Source of the DNA: Novosphingobium sediminicola
Lineage (GTDB): Bacteria > Pseudomonadota > Alphaproteobacteria > Sphingomonadales > Sphingomonadaceae
DNA: 64,000 nucleotides
Direction: 5' to 3'
Assembly: GCF_014196525.1 (NCBI RefSeq)
Contig: NZ_JACIDX010000008.1
Location: 124,001 to 188,000 of the forward strand
Both the position numbers and the translations under genes were made by a program. Under the pieces are notes generated by a model that had not been told where the DNA came from, searched no databases, and worked only from the letters and a program-made list of their open reading frames with translations. Positions 8,592 to 16,684 of this stretch are shown here, piece after piece. The stretch's first letter is position 1. Every line of letters starts with the position of its first letter.

Positions 8592-10871
8592 ATGCGTCAT
8601 AAAGAGCTTCGTCTCGCTCTGGTCTGTTACGGGGGCATCAGCCTCGCGGTTTACATGCATGGCGTGACCAAGGAAGTGTGGAAACTGGCCCGCGCCAGCC
8701 GCTTGCGCCAAAACCCCGACAATCTTTTGCCCAGCGAGCGGATCTATGTCGATCTGCTGAACAGAATCGCGGATCAGTCGGCAACCCAGCTCTGGGTGCT
8801 GCCCGATATTGTTGCCGGGGCCAGCGCGGGGGGCCTCAACGGCGTGTTTCTGGCCCAGGCGATTCACACCGGGCAATCGCTGGAACCTTTGACGCGGCTG
8901 TGGCTGGAGCGCGCCGATATCGACTGCCTGCTTGATGCCGACGATCAGGGCTGGACCGGCTTTGCCAAGCAATGGGCGGTGCCTTTGGTGCGGATGCTGC
9001 TGACGCGCACCTCGCCTATATCGCACACTTCATCGGCCATTGAGGATGAGATCAGGGCCAAGCTCAACCGGCTGGTGCGTTCGCGCTGGTTCGAGGCGCC
9101 GTTCAGCGGGATCGGCTTTTCCCGCCTGATCGCCGAGGCGCTGGACGCCATGGCCGATGGCGCCTGCGGAGCGGCGCTGCTGCCCAAGGGGCACCCGCTC
9201 GACCTGTTCACTACGGCCACCGATTATGCGGGCCATCCCGAAAAGGTGGCGCTTAACAGCCCGCCATGGGTGGAGGAACGCGAGCATCGCGTGGACATCA
9301 GCTTTCGCGCGGTCGCCGGGCATGGGGCGCTGGCCGCTTTGCCCGAACTGGTCTTTGCCGCGCGCGCCTCGGCCAGTTTTCCCGGCGCATTCCCCCCGCT
9401 GCTGCCCACAGAAATCGACCGGCTGATGGCCGAGCGCGACGAGGAATGGAGCGGGCGGACGGGGTTCCTCTCACGCGTGCTGCCCGCCCATTTTGCCGCC
9501 GGGACGGTTAACGAGACCGCACTGATGGATGGCTCGATCCTCGTCAACGCGCCCTTTGCGCAGGCCATCGCCGCCCTGCCCTCGCGCCCGGCCGAACGCG
9601 AGGTGGACCGCCGCCTGCTCTATATCGACCCGACGCAGGATGTGATCACCAATGTCCGGCCCACCGGCGCGCCGGGTTTCTTCAGCGTGATCTTTCGCGC
9701 CATTTCCACCATCCCGCGTGAACAGCCGATCCGCGACAATCTGGAGGCTTTGTCCCGCCAATCGGCGGATATGGCCCGCGTGCGGCAAATCATGGCCGCA
9801 ATCCAGCCCGAGGTGGAGGCCTCGGTGCGGATGGCGCTGGGCCATGACGTGCTGGGCAGTTGCCCCGATGGCGCGCAAATGGCGGCATGGCGTCAGGCAT
9901 CCCACGCCGCCGCCGTCGAACAGGCAGGGTTTGCCTATCAGGCCTATGCGCGGATGAAGCTGGAGATCACGCTGGACGCGCTGGCGCAGGCGTTAACCCG
10001 CGATGGGCCGGTTTCAACGCCCGAAGCGCAGATCGGCACGCCGATCCGCAACGCGCTGGGCCGCTGGGCCAATGCCAATCTGCGCCCCAGAGGCACCGCG
10101 GGCCAAGGCATGTCGAGCGAAATGCTGGCCTTTTTGCGCAGCCATGACGGCGGTTTTCGCCTGCGCCGGATGCGCCACCTGATCCGGCGGCTGGAGGAAG
10201 CGCGCGAGGAATTGGGCGATGTGCCCGCCCATCATCACGACACCGCGCGCGATGCGGCATGGCAGGGGCTGTCGCTGGCTCTGGGCGTGGCGGCGCCGGT
10301 TCCGGCCGATCCGGAGCGGGTATTGGTTAACCCCGGAGAGGTGCTGCGCGATATGGCATCGGCCGGCGTGCTGCCGCAACTGGACGCGCGGATCGATGCC
10401 ATTCTGGTTAACGCGATCCGCCATGTGCCGGGCGCACTGGGACAGGCGATGCTGCTGGCCTATCTGGGCTTTGCCTTTTACGATGTGGCCACTCTGACCC
10501 TGACGCGGGGACAGGGCGAGGCCGAAATGAACCCGGTCAAGATCGACCGAATCTCGCCGCGCGATGTGGCCCGAGGCGATGGCGCGACGGGTCTGTCGCG
10601 ACGATTGAAGGGCGAGGAATTTCATCATTTCGCTGCCTTTTTCAGCCGGGCCTATCGCGAACATGATTATCTGATGGGGCGCCTGCACGGCGCGGCACGG
10701 ATGGTCGATCTGTTGATCTCGACCGCGCCCGGAGCCATCGATTCGCAGGAAAGCACCCGATTCGCCCATCGCCTGTTTCATGCCATTCTTGACGAGGAAC
10801 AGGGCAAGCTGACCGCCGACCCGGAGCTGATTGCCAGCCTGCGTGCGGAATTGTCTTTACGTCCTTACTAA
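8592..10871 (+). CDS. Large patatin-like phospholipase
   Basis: A 759-residue patatin-domain protein. The nucleophile elbow is GASAGG at about residues 76-81 (GxSxG), with the catalytic-dyad Asp in LMDGSILVNAPF near residue 312. The N-terminus has the CYGGISLAVYMHG oxyanion-type segment. The long C-terminal half matches the architecture of the large bacterial patatin-like family with a DUF3376-type tail rather than short patatins. No signal peptide or membrane helix is evident, so it is probably cytoplasmic or peripherally membrane-bound, acting on acyl lipids. The ribosome site is weak. The cellulose operon follows in the same direction after about 120 bases, but a separate promoter there is likely. 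Confidence 0.88.
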   Translation: MRHKELRLALVCYGGISLAVYMHGVTKEVWKLARASRLRQNPDNLLPSERIYVDLLNRIADQSATQLWVLPDIVAGASAGGLNGVFLAQAIHTGQSLEPLTRLWLERADIDCLLDADDQGWTGFAKQWAVPLVRMLLTRTSPISHTSSAIEDEIRAKLNRLVRSRWFEAPFSGIGFSRLIAEALDAMADGACGAALLPKGHPLDLFTTATDYAGHPEKVALNSPPWVEEREHRVDISFRAVAGHGALAALPELVFAARASASFPGAFPPLLPTEIDRLMAERDEEWSGRTGFLSRVLPAHFAAGTVNETALMDGSILVNAPFAQAIAALPSRPAEREVDRRLLYIDPTQDVITNVRPTGAPGFFSVIFRAISTIPREQPIRDNLEALSRQSADMARVRQIMAAIQPEVEASVRMALGHDVLGSCPDGAQMAAWRQASHAAAVEQAGFAYQAYARMKLEITLDALAQALTRDGPVSTPEAQIGTPIRNALGRWANANLRPRGTAGQGMSSEMLAFLRSHDGGFRLRRMRHLIRRLEEAREELGDVPAHHHDTARDAAWQGLSLALGVAAPVPADPERVLVNPGEVLRDMASAGVLPQLDARIDAILVNAIRHVPGALGQAMLLAYLGFAFYDVATLTLTRGQGEAEMNPVKIDRISPRDVARGDGATGLSRRLKGEEFHHFAAFFSRAYREHDYLMGRLHGAARMVDLLISTAPGAIDSQESTRFAHRLFHAILDEEQGKLTADPELIASLRAELSLRPY

Positions 10872-10897
10872 CAGACTTTAGCCAAATATCCCCTGCA

Positions 10898-10922
10898 AGT
10901 CCAATAAGTGCCCCCTTGGACT
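10898..10922. repeat. 7-bp inverted repeat before the cellulose operon
   Basis: AGTCCAA at 10898-10904 and TTGGACT at 10916-10922 are exact complements around 11 nt. It could end the patatin transcript or be an operator. There is no T-run, so the role is open. Confidence 0.35.
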
Positions 10923-10931
10923 ATGCAAAAC

Positions 10932-10948
10932 TTAGCTCTTTGTTAACC
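10932..10948 (+). promoter_or_regulatory. CtrA-like binding site upstream of the cellulose operon
   Basis: TTAG-N7-TTAACC differs by one base from the alphaproteobacterial CtrA consensus TTAA-N7-TTAAC. It lies 44 bases before the first gene of the cellulose operon. A GANTC (CcrM methylation) site at 10988-10992 abuts that start codon. Regulation by CtrA is an inference from the motif only. Confidence 0.5.
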
Positions 10949-10992
10949 AATTTTATGCAGTTTTATAGGGGAACAAACCTAGGGGTCGATTC

Positions 10993-11394
10993 ATGCGTAA
11001 GGATGTGGCCAATCTGCTGGCCAAATTGGGCAAGCGGGAATTCCATTACCAGGAATTTGCAGATCGCTTCAGCGATGTCGAACTCTGGCCCCTGTTTGAA
11101 ACGTTGATCCACGATCCGCGTATCCTTAACGCTCCTCCGGCCGAAGATAATGCCGAAGCCGCAGTGACCGCCAACGCGGCCCCGGCGGCGAGCCCGGCCG
11201 CGACCGCCACGCTGGCCGCGATCACCCCGGCCCGGCCCGAAAGCGAAACCTCCGGCGGCGAGGCAACCCCGACCTCCAAGGATCTGAGCAACCTGTTCGC
11301 CCGCTATGGCGGCCAGAACGCCGAAGACGCACCCGGCGATGTCCATGCCCTGCTGCAAAAGCTGGCCCAGCAAATCGAACAAGGAAAGCTCTGA
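10993..11394 (+). CDS. Small BcsR/BcsP-like protein at the head of the cellulose operon
   Basis: A 133-residue soluble protein. Residues about 17-40 contain FHYQEFADRF followed by ELWPLFETL. The Y-x-E/D spacing and the W-P-L motif recall the short cellulose-operon protein BcsR (YhjR) of enterobacteria and the related BcsP. The middle (about 50-95) is an Ala/Pro/Thr-rich disordered linker. The C-terminus (about 96-133) is a second short conserved-looking segment, KDLSNLFARYGG then a helix ending in LAQQIEQGKL. Its stop overlaps the bcsQ start (TGATG), so the two are coupled, as for BcsR-BcsQ elsewhere. A role in assembling or regulating the synthase is inferred. I did not assign a symbol because R and P types cannot be told apart by eye. 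Confidence 0.65.
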   Translation: MRKDVANLLAKLGKREFHYQEFADRFSDVELWPLFETLIHDPRILNAPPAEDNAEAAVTANAAPAASPAATATLAAITPARPESETSGGEATPTSKDLSNLFARYGGQNAEDAPGDVHALLQKLAQQIEQGKL

Positions 11395-12107
11395 TGCCGC
11401 TGATCCTTTGCCATTCGCCCAAGGGCGGCGCCGGCACCAGCTTTGTGGCCGCCCATCTTGCCATGGCCCTGGCCGAGGCCGGGCATGGCGCCACCGCCAT
11501 CGACATGACCCGTCAGGACAGTCTCAAGCTCTATTTCGGCCTCAAGCCGATCAGCGAGATCCCCGATCTGGAAGCGCCTGAGAATCAGGGGCTGACCATT
11601 GGCGGTGTGTCGCTGCGTCAGGGCTGGCGCGCCACGCACGCCCCGGCCTTTGCCAATGCGCTCGACAATGGCGAGCTGCCCTTTTCCGGCGGCACTTTCG
11701 TGGTGGCCGATATTGCCAGCGACGATACCGTGCTGCGCGATCAACTGCTGCCCCATGCCTCGCTGATGGTGGTGCCGGTTTCGCCTACCGCGCTGGGTCT
11801 GGCCGCGCTGACGCAGGTGATCCCCGGCACACCGCTGATCGATCTGGACTATACCGCCTTTATCATCAACCGGCTGGATGAAACCCGCCGCTTTGCCCGC
11901 AACGCCCACAGCTTCCTGCGCGAATTGCTGGGCGGCAAGCTGATCGGGTCGATCCACGAGGACGAATCGGTCAACGAAGCCGCCGCCATGGCCAAGCTGC
12001 TGCCCGCCCATGCCCCCGCCAGCGGGGCTCTGGCCGACATTCGCACGCTGGCCAAGACCATTGCGCAGGTCTGCGCTCCCCCTCAGGCAGAGGAAGATGC
12101 GGCGTGA
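11394..12107 (+). CDS. bcsQ: Cellulose biosynthesis ParA/MinD-like ATPase BcsQ
   Basis: A 237-residue SIMIBI-class ATPase. The deviant Walker A is SPKGGAGTSF with the catalytic-type Lys at residue 10, and a VADIASDD segment corresponds to Walker B. BcsQ proteins associate with the synthase and are thought to help localise or assemble it at the inner membrane. It overlaps its upstream neighbour by one base and the bcsAB gene by four bases (GTGA), so it sits firmly inside the operon. It is somewhat diverged from enterobacterial BcsQ, including A and S in place of V and T in the P-loop. Confidence 0.85.
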   Translation: MPLILCHSPKGGAGTSFVAAHLAMALAEAGHGATAIDMTRQDSLKLYFGLKPISEIPDLEAPENQGLTIGGVSLRQGWRATHAPAFANALDNGELPFSGGTFVVADIASDDTVLRDQLLPHASLMVVPVSPTALGLAALTQVIPGTPLIDLDYTAFIINRLDETRRFARNAHSFLRELLGGKLIGSIHEDESVNEAAAMAKLLPAHAPASGALADIRTLAKTIAQVCAPPQAEEDAA

Positions 12108-15100
12108 TCGACTATCTCCCCAAGATCGGGCGCTTGTTCGGATGGGCGCTGCTGGCGATGATCGCCGTGGCGGTCATCACCGTGCCGCTGGATGCCAAAT
12201 CGCAATGGCAATTTGCGGGCGCCACGATTGTGGGCGCGCTGATCATCAACCGCTGGAAATCGCAAAAGGGCGCGCTGGCCATCGGCCTGCTCTCGCTGAT
12301 CGTGTCCACCCGCTATCTGTTCTGGCGCACGACCCAGACGCTGTCCTTTGGCGCCCCGCTCGAAGCAATGCTGGGCACGGGCCTCTATCTGGCCGAAGCC
12401 TATGCATGGGTCATCCTCGTGCTGGGCTTTATCCAGACCAGCTGGCCGCTCTATCGCCCTGTGGTCGAACCTGCGGGCGATCCTTCGCAATGGCCCACGG
12501 TGGACGTCTATATCCCCACCTATAACGAGAGCCTCTCCATCGTGCGCAACACGGTCTATGCCGCGATGGACATGGATTATCCGGCCGACCGCTTCAACGT
12601 CTATATCCTGGACGATGGCAAGCGCCCGGAATTCAAGGCTTTTGCCCGCAAGGCAGGCTGCGGCTATATCACACGCGACAACAATCTGCACGCCAAGGCG
12701 GGCAATATGAACGCGGCGATGAAGAAGACCGACGGCAAGCTGATCGCCATCTTCGACTGCGACCACGTGCCCACCCGCTCGTTCCTGCAGCTCTCGGTCG
12801 GCTGGTTCGACAAGGACCCCAAGCTGGCGCTGATGCAGACGCCGCACCACATGTATTCGCCCGATCCGGTCCAGCGCAATCTGGGCAATGTGGTGGGCGA
12901 CATGCCGGGCGAAGGCGATCTGTTCTATGGCCCGGTGCAGGGCGGCAACGACCTGTGGAACGCAGCCTTCTTCTGCGGCTCCTGCGCGATCATCCGCCGC
13001 GAGGCGCTGGAAATCACCAATGGCTTTGCCGGTGAAACCGTGACCGAGGACGCCCATACCGCGCTCAAACTGCAGCGCATGGGCTGGAACACCGGCTATC
13101 TCGAAGCGCGCCTGTCGGCCGGTCTTGCCACCGAACGCTTCGTTCTGCACATCGGCCAGCGCATCCGCTGGGCGCGCGGCATGACCCAGATCCTGCGCAT
13201 CGACTGCCCGCTGTTCGGCAGGGGGCTGAGCATCACCCAGCGCCTTTGCTATCTCAACGCGATGATGCACTTTCAGTTTCCGCTGCCGCGCATCGTGTTC
13301 CTGACCAGCCCGCTGGCCTATCTGCTCTTTGGTCAGAACATCATTCAGGCCTCGGCCTCGCTGATCTTCGCCTTTTCCGCGCCCCACCTCGTCTGTTCGC
13401 AGGTGTTCAGCGGCCGTTCGCAGCTTGGCTGGCGCCGTCCGTTCTGGGGCGAGGTCTATGAAACCATGCTGGCCTTCCATCTGGTCAAGCCCACGGTGAT
13501 GACCTGGTTCCAGCCGCGCAAGGGCAAGTTCAACGTCACCGACAAGGGCGACCTGCTGGACCAGACCTTCTTCGACTGGGCGATTGTGAAGCCCCATCTG
13601 GTGGCCATCGCGCTGCTGGCCGGGGCGGTCTCGATGGGCTGGATCAAGCTGCTGTTCTTCCAGTCCAGCTTCAACATCCAGATCGACACGCTGCTGCTCA
13701 ACACCGCATGGGCCTCCTTCTCGCTGATCATCCTGCTGGCCGCCGTCTCGGTGGCGCGCGAAACCCGTCAGGCGCGCAAGGACATCCGCATCCATGCCGA
13801 ACTGCCTGTTACGCTCTATCTGAAGTCGGGCCATGCCATCACCGGCGTCACGCGCGACATCTCGATGGGCGGCGCGGCCATTGTATTGCCCGCCGATCTG
13901 CCGGTGCGCGAACCTGAATTGACGCATATCGCGCTCGATATGGACGCTGATCGACTGGTTATTCCTGTGGATACTATTCGCACGGCGCGCGGATACGCAT
14001 TTGTACGGTTCCACCCGCTGGACATGGCCATGGGCCGCAAGCTAGTGCGTGCCGTTATGGGACGGGCGGATGCGTGGCAAATGTCGGCACCCGACCCGGT
14101 TGGGGAACTGCGGTCTGTGAAAGATATTCTTGCCGTCGATCTGATGACGTTGAAGCGCCTGCTTGGTCTGAATGTCGAAGAACGCCGCCGGATGCGCGCC
14201 CAGCGTGCGCAAATGGCCGCCGCCAACGCCGAATTGCCCACAAAGGCAATCCCGGTGGCCAAGGAAGCCGTCAAGGACAAGCCGATGGCGCGTCCCGAAG
14301 CATCGGCCGAAGCTGTTGAGGCCGAAGCGCCCGTGGCCGCCCGCCCGATGCTGATGGCCCGCCCGGTGGCCGGCATCAAGGCTGCGGCCTGCCTGCTGGC
14401 GGTGCTGGGCGCCTCGATGATGGTCCCGCATGATGGTCTGCGCGCTCAGGCTCCGGTGGCGGCGGCTGCGGCCACCGCCGCTGCGCCCCCGACCGACGCC
14501 GCCGCTGCGGCCGCCCCGCTGATCACGGCGGGCACCACCGGCACGCGCCGCGAACACCTGACCTTCAAGGATCTGCGCATCAAGACGCCGATCCGTCTGG
14601 CCGGTACGCGCGGCGAAATCGGCATTCCCTTTGGCATGCGCCCCAACGATATCGTCACCGACGCGCTGGTCACGCTGCGCGCGGCATGGAGCCCGGCGCT
14701 GCTGGGCGATGTGTCGCAGCTGGTCGTGCTGCTCAATGGCGAAGTGGTGCAGACCGTCCCCCTGACCCGCGACAATGCGGGCGGCATCACGCTGAAAATT
14801 CCGGTCAATCCCGCGCTGTTCCTGCCCGGCGACAATCAGCTCAACCTGCGTCTCGTCGCCCATTACGCCCGCGATTGCGAGGACCCGTTCCACTCCTCGC
14901 TCTGGGCCAATGTCAGCAATGTTCAGTCCGGCTTTGACCTGACCGTGCAGTCCCTGCCCAAGGCGCCCGATCTGGCCAGCCTGCCCGGTCCCTTCTTTGA
15001 CCGCCACGACAATGGCGCGCTGCGCCTGCCCTTCGTGTTCGCCGCCGCGCCCACGCATGGCGATCTGGAGGCCGCCGCCAGCATCTCCTCGTGGATGGGC

Positions 15101-16684
15101 AGCCTTGCCTCCTATCGCGGCTTTGCCTTCAAGCCGATGGTGGGCCGCCTGCCCACCGGCAATGCCATCGTGTTCATGAAGGCTCCCGGTCTGGGCCTCA
15201 ACGTGCCGATCAACGGCGCAACCGCCACGATGATCCGCAACCCTGCCGATTCCAGCGGCATGCTGCTGGTGATTGCCGGGCGCAATGATGCCGAAATCCG
15301 CCTTGCCGCCGCCGCTCTGGCCAGCGCCAAGGGCATTCCGGGCGGCGCGCAGATGAGCTTTGACAATGCCCGCGTGCCCACATGGCCGCGCTATGGCGCG
15401 CCGCGCTGGCTGACCACGGGCCGCGAGGTCAAGCTGGGCGAGGTCATGGCGCCTTATGCGCTGGTGGGCATGGGCCTGCCGCCGGGTCCGCTGGCCGCGC
15501 GTTTCCGTCTGGCTCCCGACCTGTTCTTCTGGCCCCGTCAGGGCGGTTCGCTCAGCCTGGGCTATATCTATCCCGACGCTAAGTGGCTGGACCGCGAAGG
15601 TTCGCGCATGGACGTGTCGATCAACGGCCAGTTCCTGAAAACCCTGCCGCTGACCGGCATGAGCTGGTGGCAGCGCCTGTGGTATGGTTCGGGCGCCAAC
15701 AGCGTCAACGGTCGCGGCAGCGTCGGCCTGCCCCGCTATAACCTGTTCGGCTCGAACGAGGTGGTCTTCGACTATAACCTCATCATGGCCGACAAGCAGA
15801 AGTGCACCGGCACGCTGCCCGACAATGTGCGCGTGGGCCTCGACCCCAATTCGACGATCAACCTGACCGGCGCATGGCACGGGCTGCAAATGCCCGATCT
15901 GGCCAGCTTTGCAGGCGCGGGCTATCCTTTCACCGTGCGTCCCGACCTGTCGGAAACCGTGGTGATCATGGACGAACACCCCAGCGAACCGGCGATCGAG
16001 GCTTTCCTCGACATGATGGGCCGCCTGGGCGATTCGACCGGGGTGGCCACCACGGGCGTCACCGTCTCGATGGGCGGCAATGGCGAACAGGCCGCCGACC
16101 ATGACGTGCTGGTGATCGGCAGCGCCAATCTGGCGGGCGGCGCGCTGTTCGCCAATGCGCCGCTGCGTAACGAAGGCGGCACGCTCAAGGTCACCGAACG
16201 CTCGCCGCTGCAATATGTCGAAAGCCTGTTCGGCGGCTGGGGCAAGGACAATAAGGAAGACGTCGAGAACACCGTCTATGCCTCCAAGGGCTTTAACGGC
16301 ATCGTCGCTTTTGAATCGCCCTTCTCCTCGGGCCGCAGCGTGGTGGCCCTGATCGCCGATGACACCGCCACCCTGCCCCAATTGGTCGACGGCATGAATG
16401 ACGACAAGATCAACGCCCAGATTCAGGGCGACCTTGCCGTGACCACGGGCGACGGCATGAACAGCTTTGCCATCGGCCCGCGCTATTGGGCCGGCAGCCT
16501 GCCTTTTTGGATGAAAACCGCCTATTGGTTCAGCCAGCGCCCGCTGTTGATGGCGCTGAGCGGGGTGCTGATCGCCCTGTTGCTGACGGGTCCTGTCTAT
16601 CTGATCTTTGCCCGTCAGGCCAAGGCGCGCCTGCAAGGCGAAACGCCTGCCGACCTTAACCAGCACAAGGGAGACAAGAAGTGA
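12104..16684 (+). CDS. bcsAB: Fused cellulose synthase catalytic subunit and periplasmic subunit (BcsA-BcsB)
   Basis: One 1526-residue protein joins two subunits that are usually separate. The BcsA half has N-terminal membrane helices and a GT2 domain with DDGKR (about 169), DCDH (about 219), TEDAH (about 313) and QRIRW (352-356), the D,D,D,QxxRW set for UDP-glucose polymerisation. A PilZ domain follows, with RQARK (about 554) and DISMGG (about 585), which bind cyclic di-GMP and activate the enzyme. Residues about 690-800 are an Ala/Pro-rich linker containing a hydrophobic stretch (about 750-772) that ends like a signal peptidase site. BcsB follows from about 800, ending in a membrane helix (about 1480-1505). 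The GTG start overlaps bcsQ. The same fusion is known in some acetic acid bacteria. Confidence 0.95.
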   Translation: MIDYLPKIGRLFGWALLAMIAVAVITVPLDAKSQWQFAGATIVGALIINRWKSQKGALAIGLLSLIVSTRYLFWRTTQTLSFGAPLEAMLGTGLYLAEAYAWVILVLGFIQTSWPLYRPVVEPAGDPSQWPTVDVYIPTYNESLSIVRNTVYAAMDMDYPADRFNVYILDDGKRPEFKAFARKAGCGYITRDNNLHAKAGNMNAAMKKTDGKLIAIFDCDHVPTRSFLQLSVGWFDKDPKLALMQTPHHMYSPDPVQRNLGNVVGDMPGEGDLFYGPVQGGNDLWNAAFFCGSCAIIRREALEITNGFAGETVTEDAHTALKLQRMGWNTGYLEARLSAGLATERFVLHIGQRIRWARGMTQILRIDCPLFGRGLSITQRLCYLNAMMHFQFPLPRIVFLTSPLAYLLFGQNIIQASASLIFAFSAPHLVCSQVFSGRSQLGWRRPFWGEVYETMLAFHLVKPTVMTWFQPRKGKFNVTDKGDLLDQTFFDWAIVKPHLVAIALLAGAVSMGWIKLLFFQSSFNIQIDTLLLNTAWASFSLIILLAAVSVARETRQARKDIRIHAELPVTLYLKSGHAITGVTRDISMGGAAIVLPADLPVREPELTHIALDMDADRLVIPVDTIRTARGYAFVRFHPLDMAMGRKLVRAVMGRADAWQMSAPDPVGELRSVKDILAVDLMTLKRLLGLNVEERRRMRAQRAQMAAANAELPTKAIPVAKEAVKDKPMARPEASAEAVEAEAPVAARPMLMARPVAGIKAAACLLAVLGASMMVPHDGLRAQAPVAAAAATAAAPPTDAAAAAAPLITAGTTGTRREHLTFKDLRIKTPIRLAGTRGEIGIPFGMRPNDIVTDALVTLRAAWSPALLGDVSQLVVLLNGEVVQTVPLTRDNAGGITLKIPVNPALFLPGDNQLNLRLVAHYARDCEDPFHSSLWANVSNVQSGFDLTVQSLPKAPDLASLPGPFFDRHDNGALRLPFVFAAAPTHGDLEAAASISSWMGSLASYRGFAFKPMVGRLPTGNAIVFMKAPGLGLNVPINGATATMIRNPADSSGMLLVIAGRNDAEIRLAAAALASAKGIPGGAQMSFDNARVPTWPRYGAPRWLTTGREVKLGEVMAPYALVGMGLPPGPLAARFRLAPDLFFWPRQGGSLSLGYIYPDAKWLDREGSRMDVSINGQFLKTLPLTGMSWWQRLWYGSGANSVNGRGSVGLPRYNLFGSNEVVFDYNLIMADKQKCTGTLPDNVRVGLDPNSTINLTGAWHGLQMPDLASFAGAGYPFTVRPDLSETVVIMDEHPSEPAIEAFLDMMGRLGDSTGVATTGVTVSMGGNGEQAADHDVLVIGSANLAGGALFANAPLRNEGGTLKVTERSPLQYVESLFGGWGKDNKEDVENTVYASKGFNGIVAFESPFSSGRSVVALIADDTATLPQLVDGMNDDKINAQIQGDLAVTTGDGMNSFAIGPRYWAGSLPFWMKTAYWFSQRPLLMALSGVLIALLLTGPVYLIFARQAKARLQGETPADLNQHKGDKK

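Noticed and set aside
10971..10996. GGAAC upstream of the cellulose operon as an EcfG promoter
   Set aside because: At 16-17 nt downstream there is CAT rather than GTT and it would overlap the start codon; the spacing does not work.
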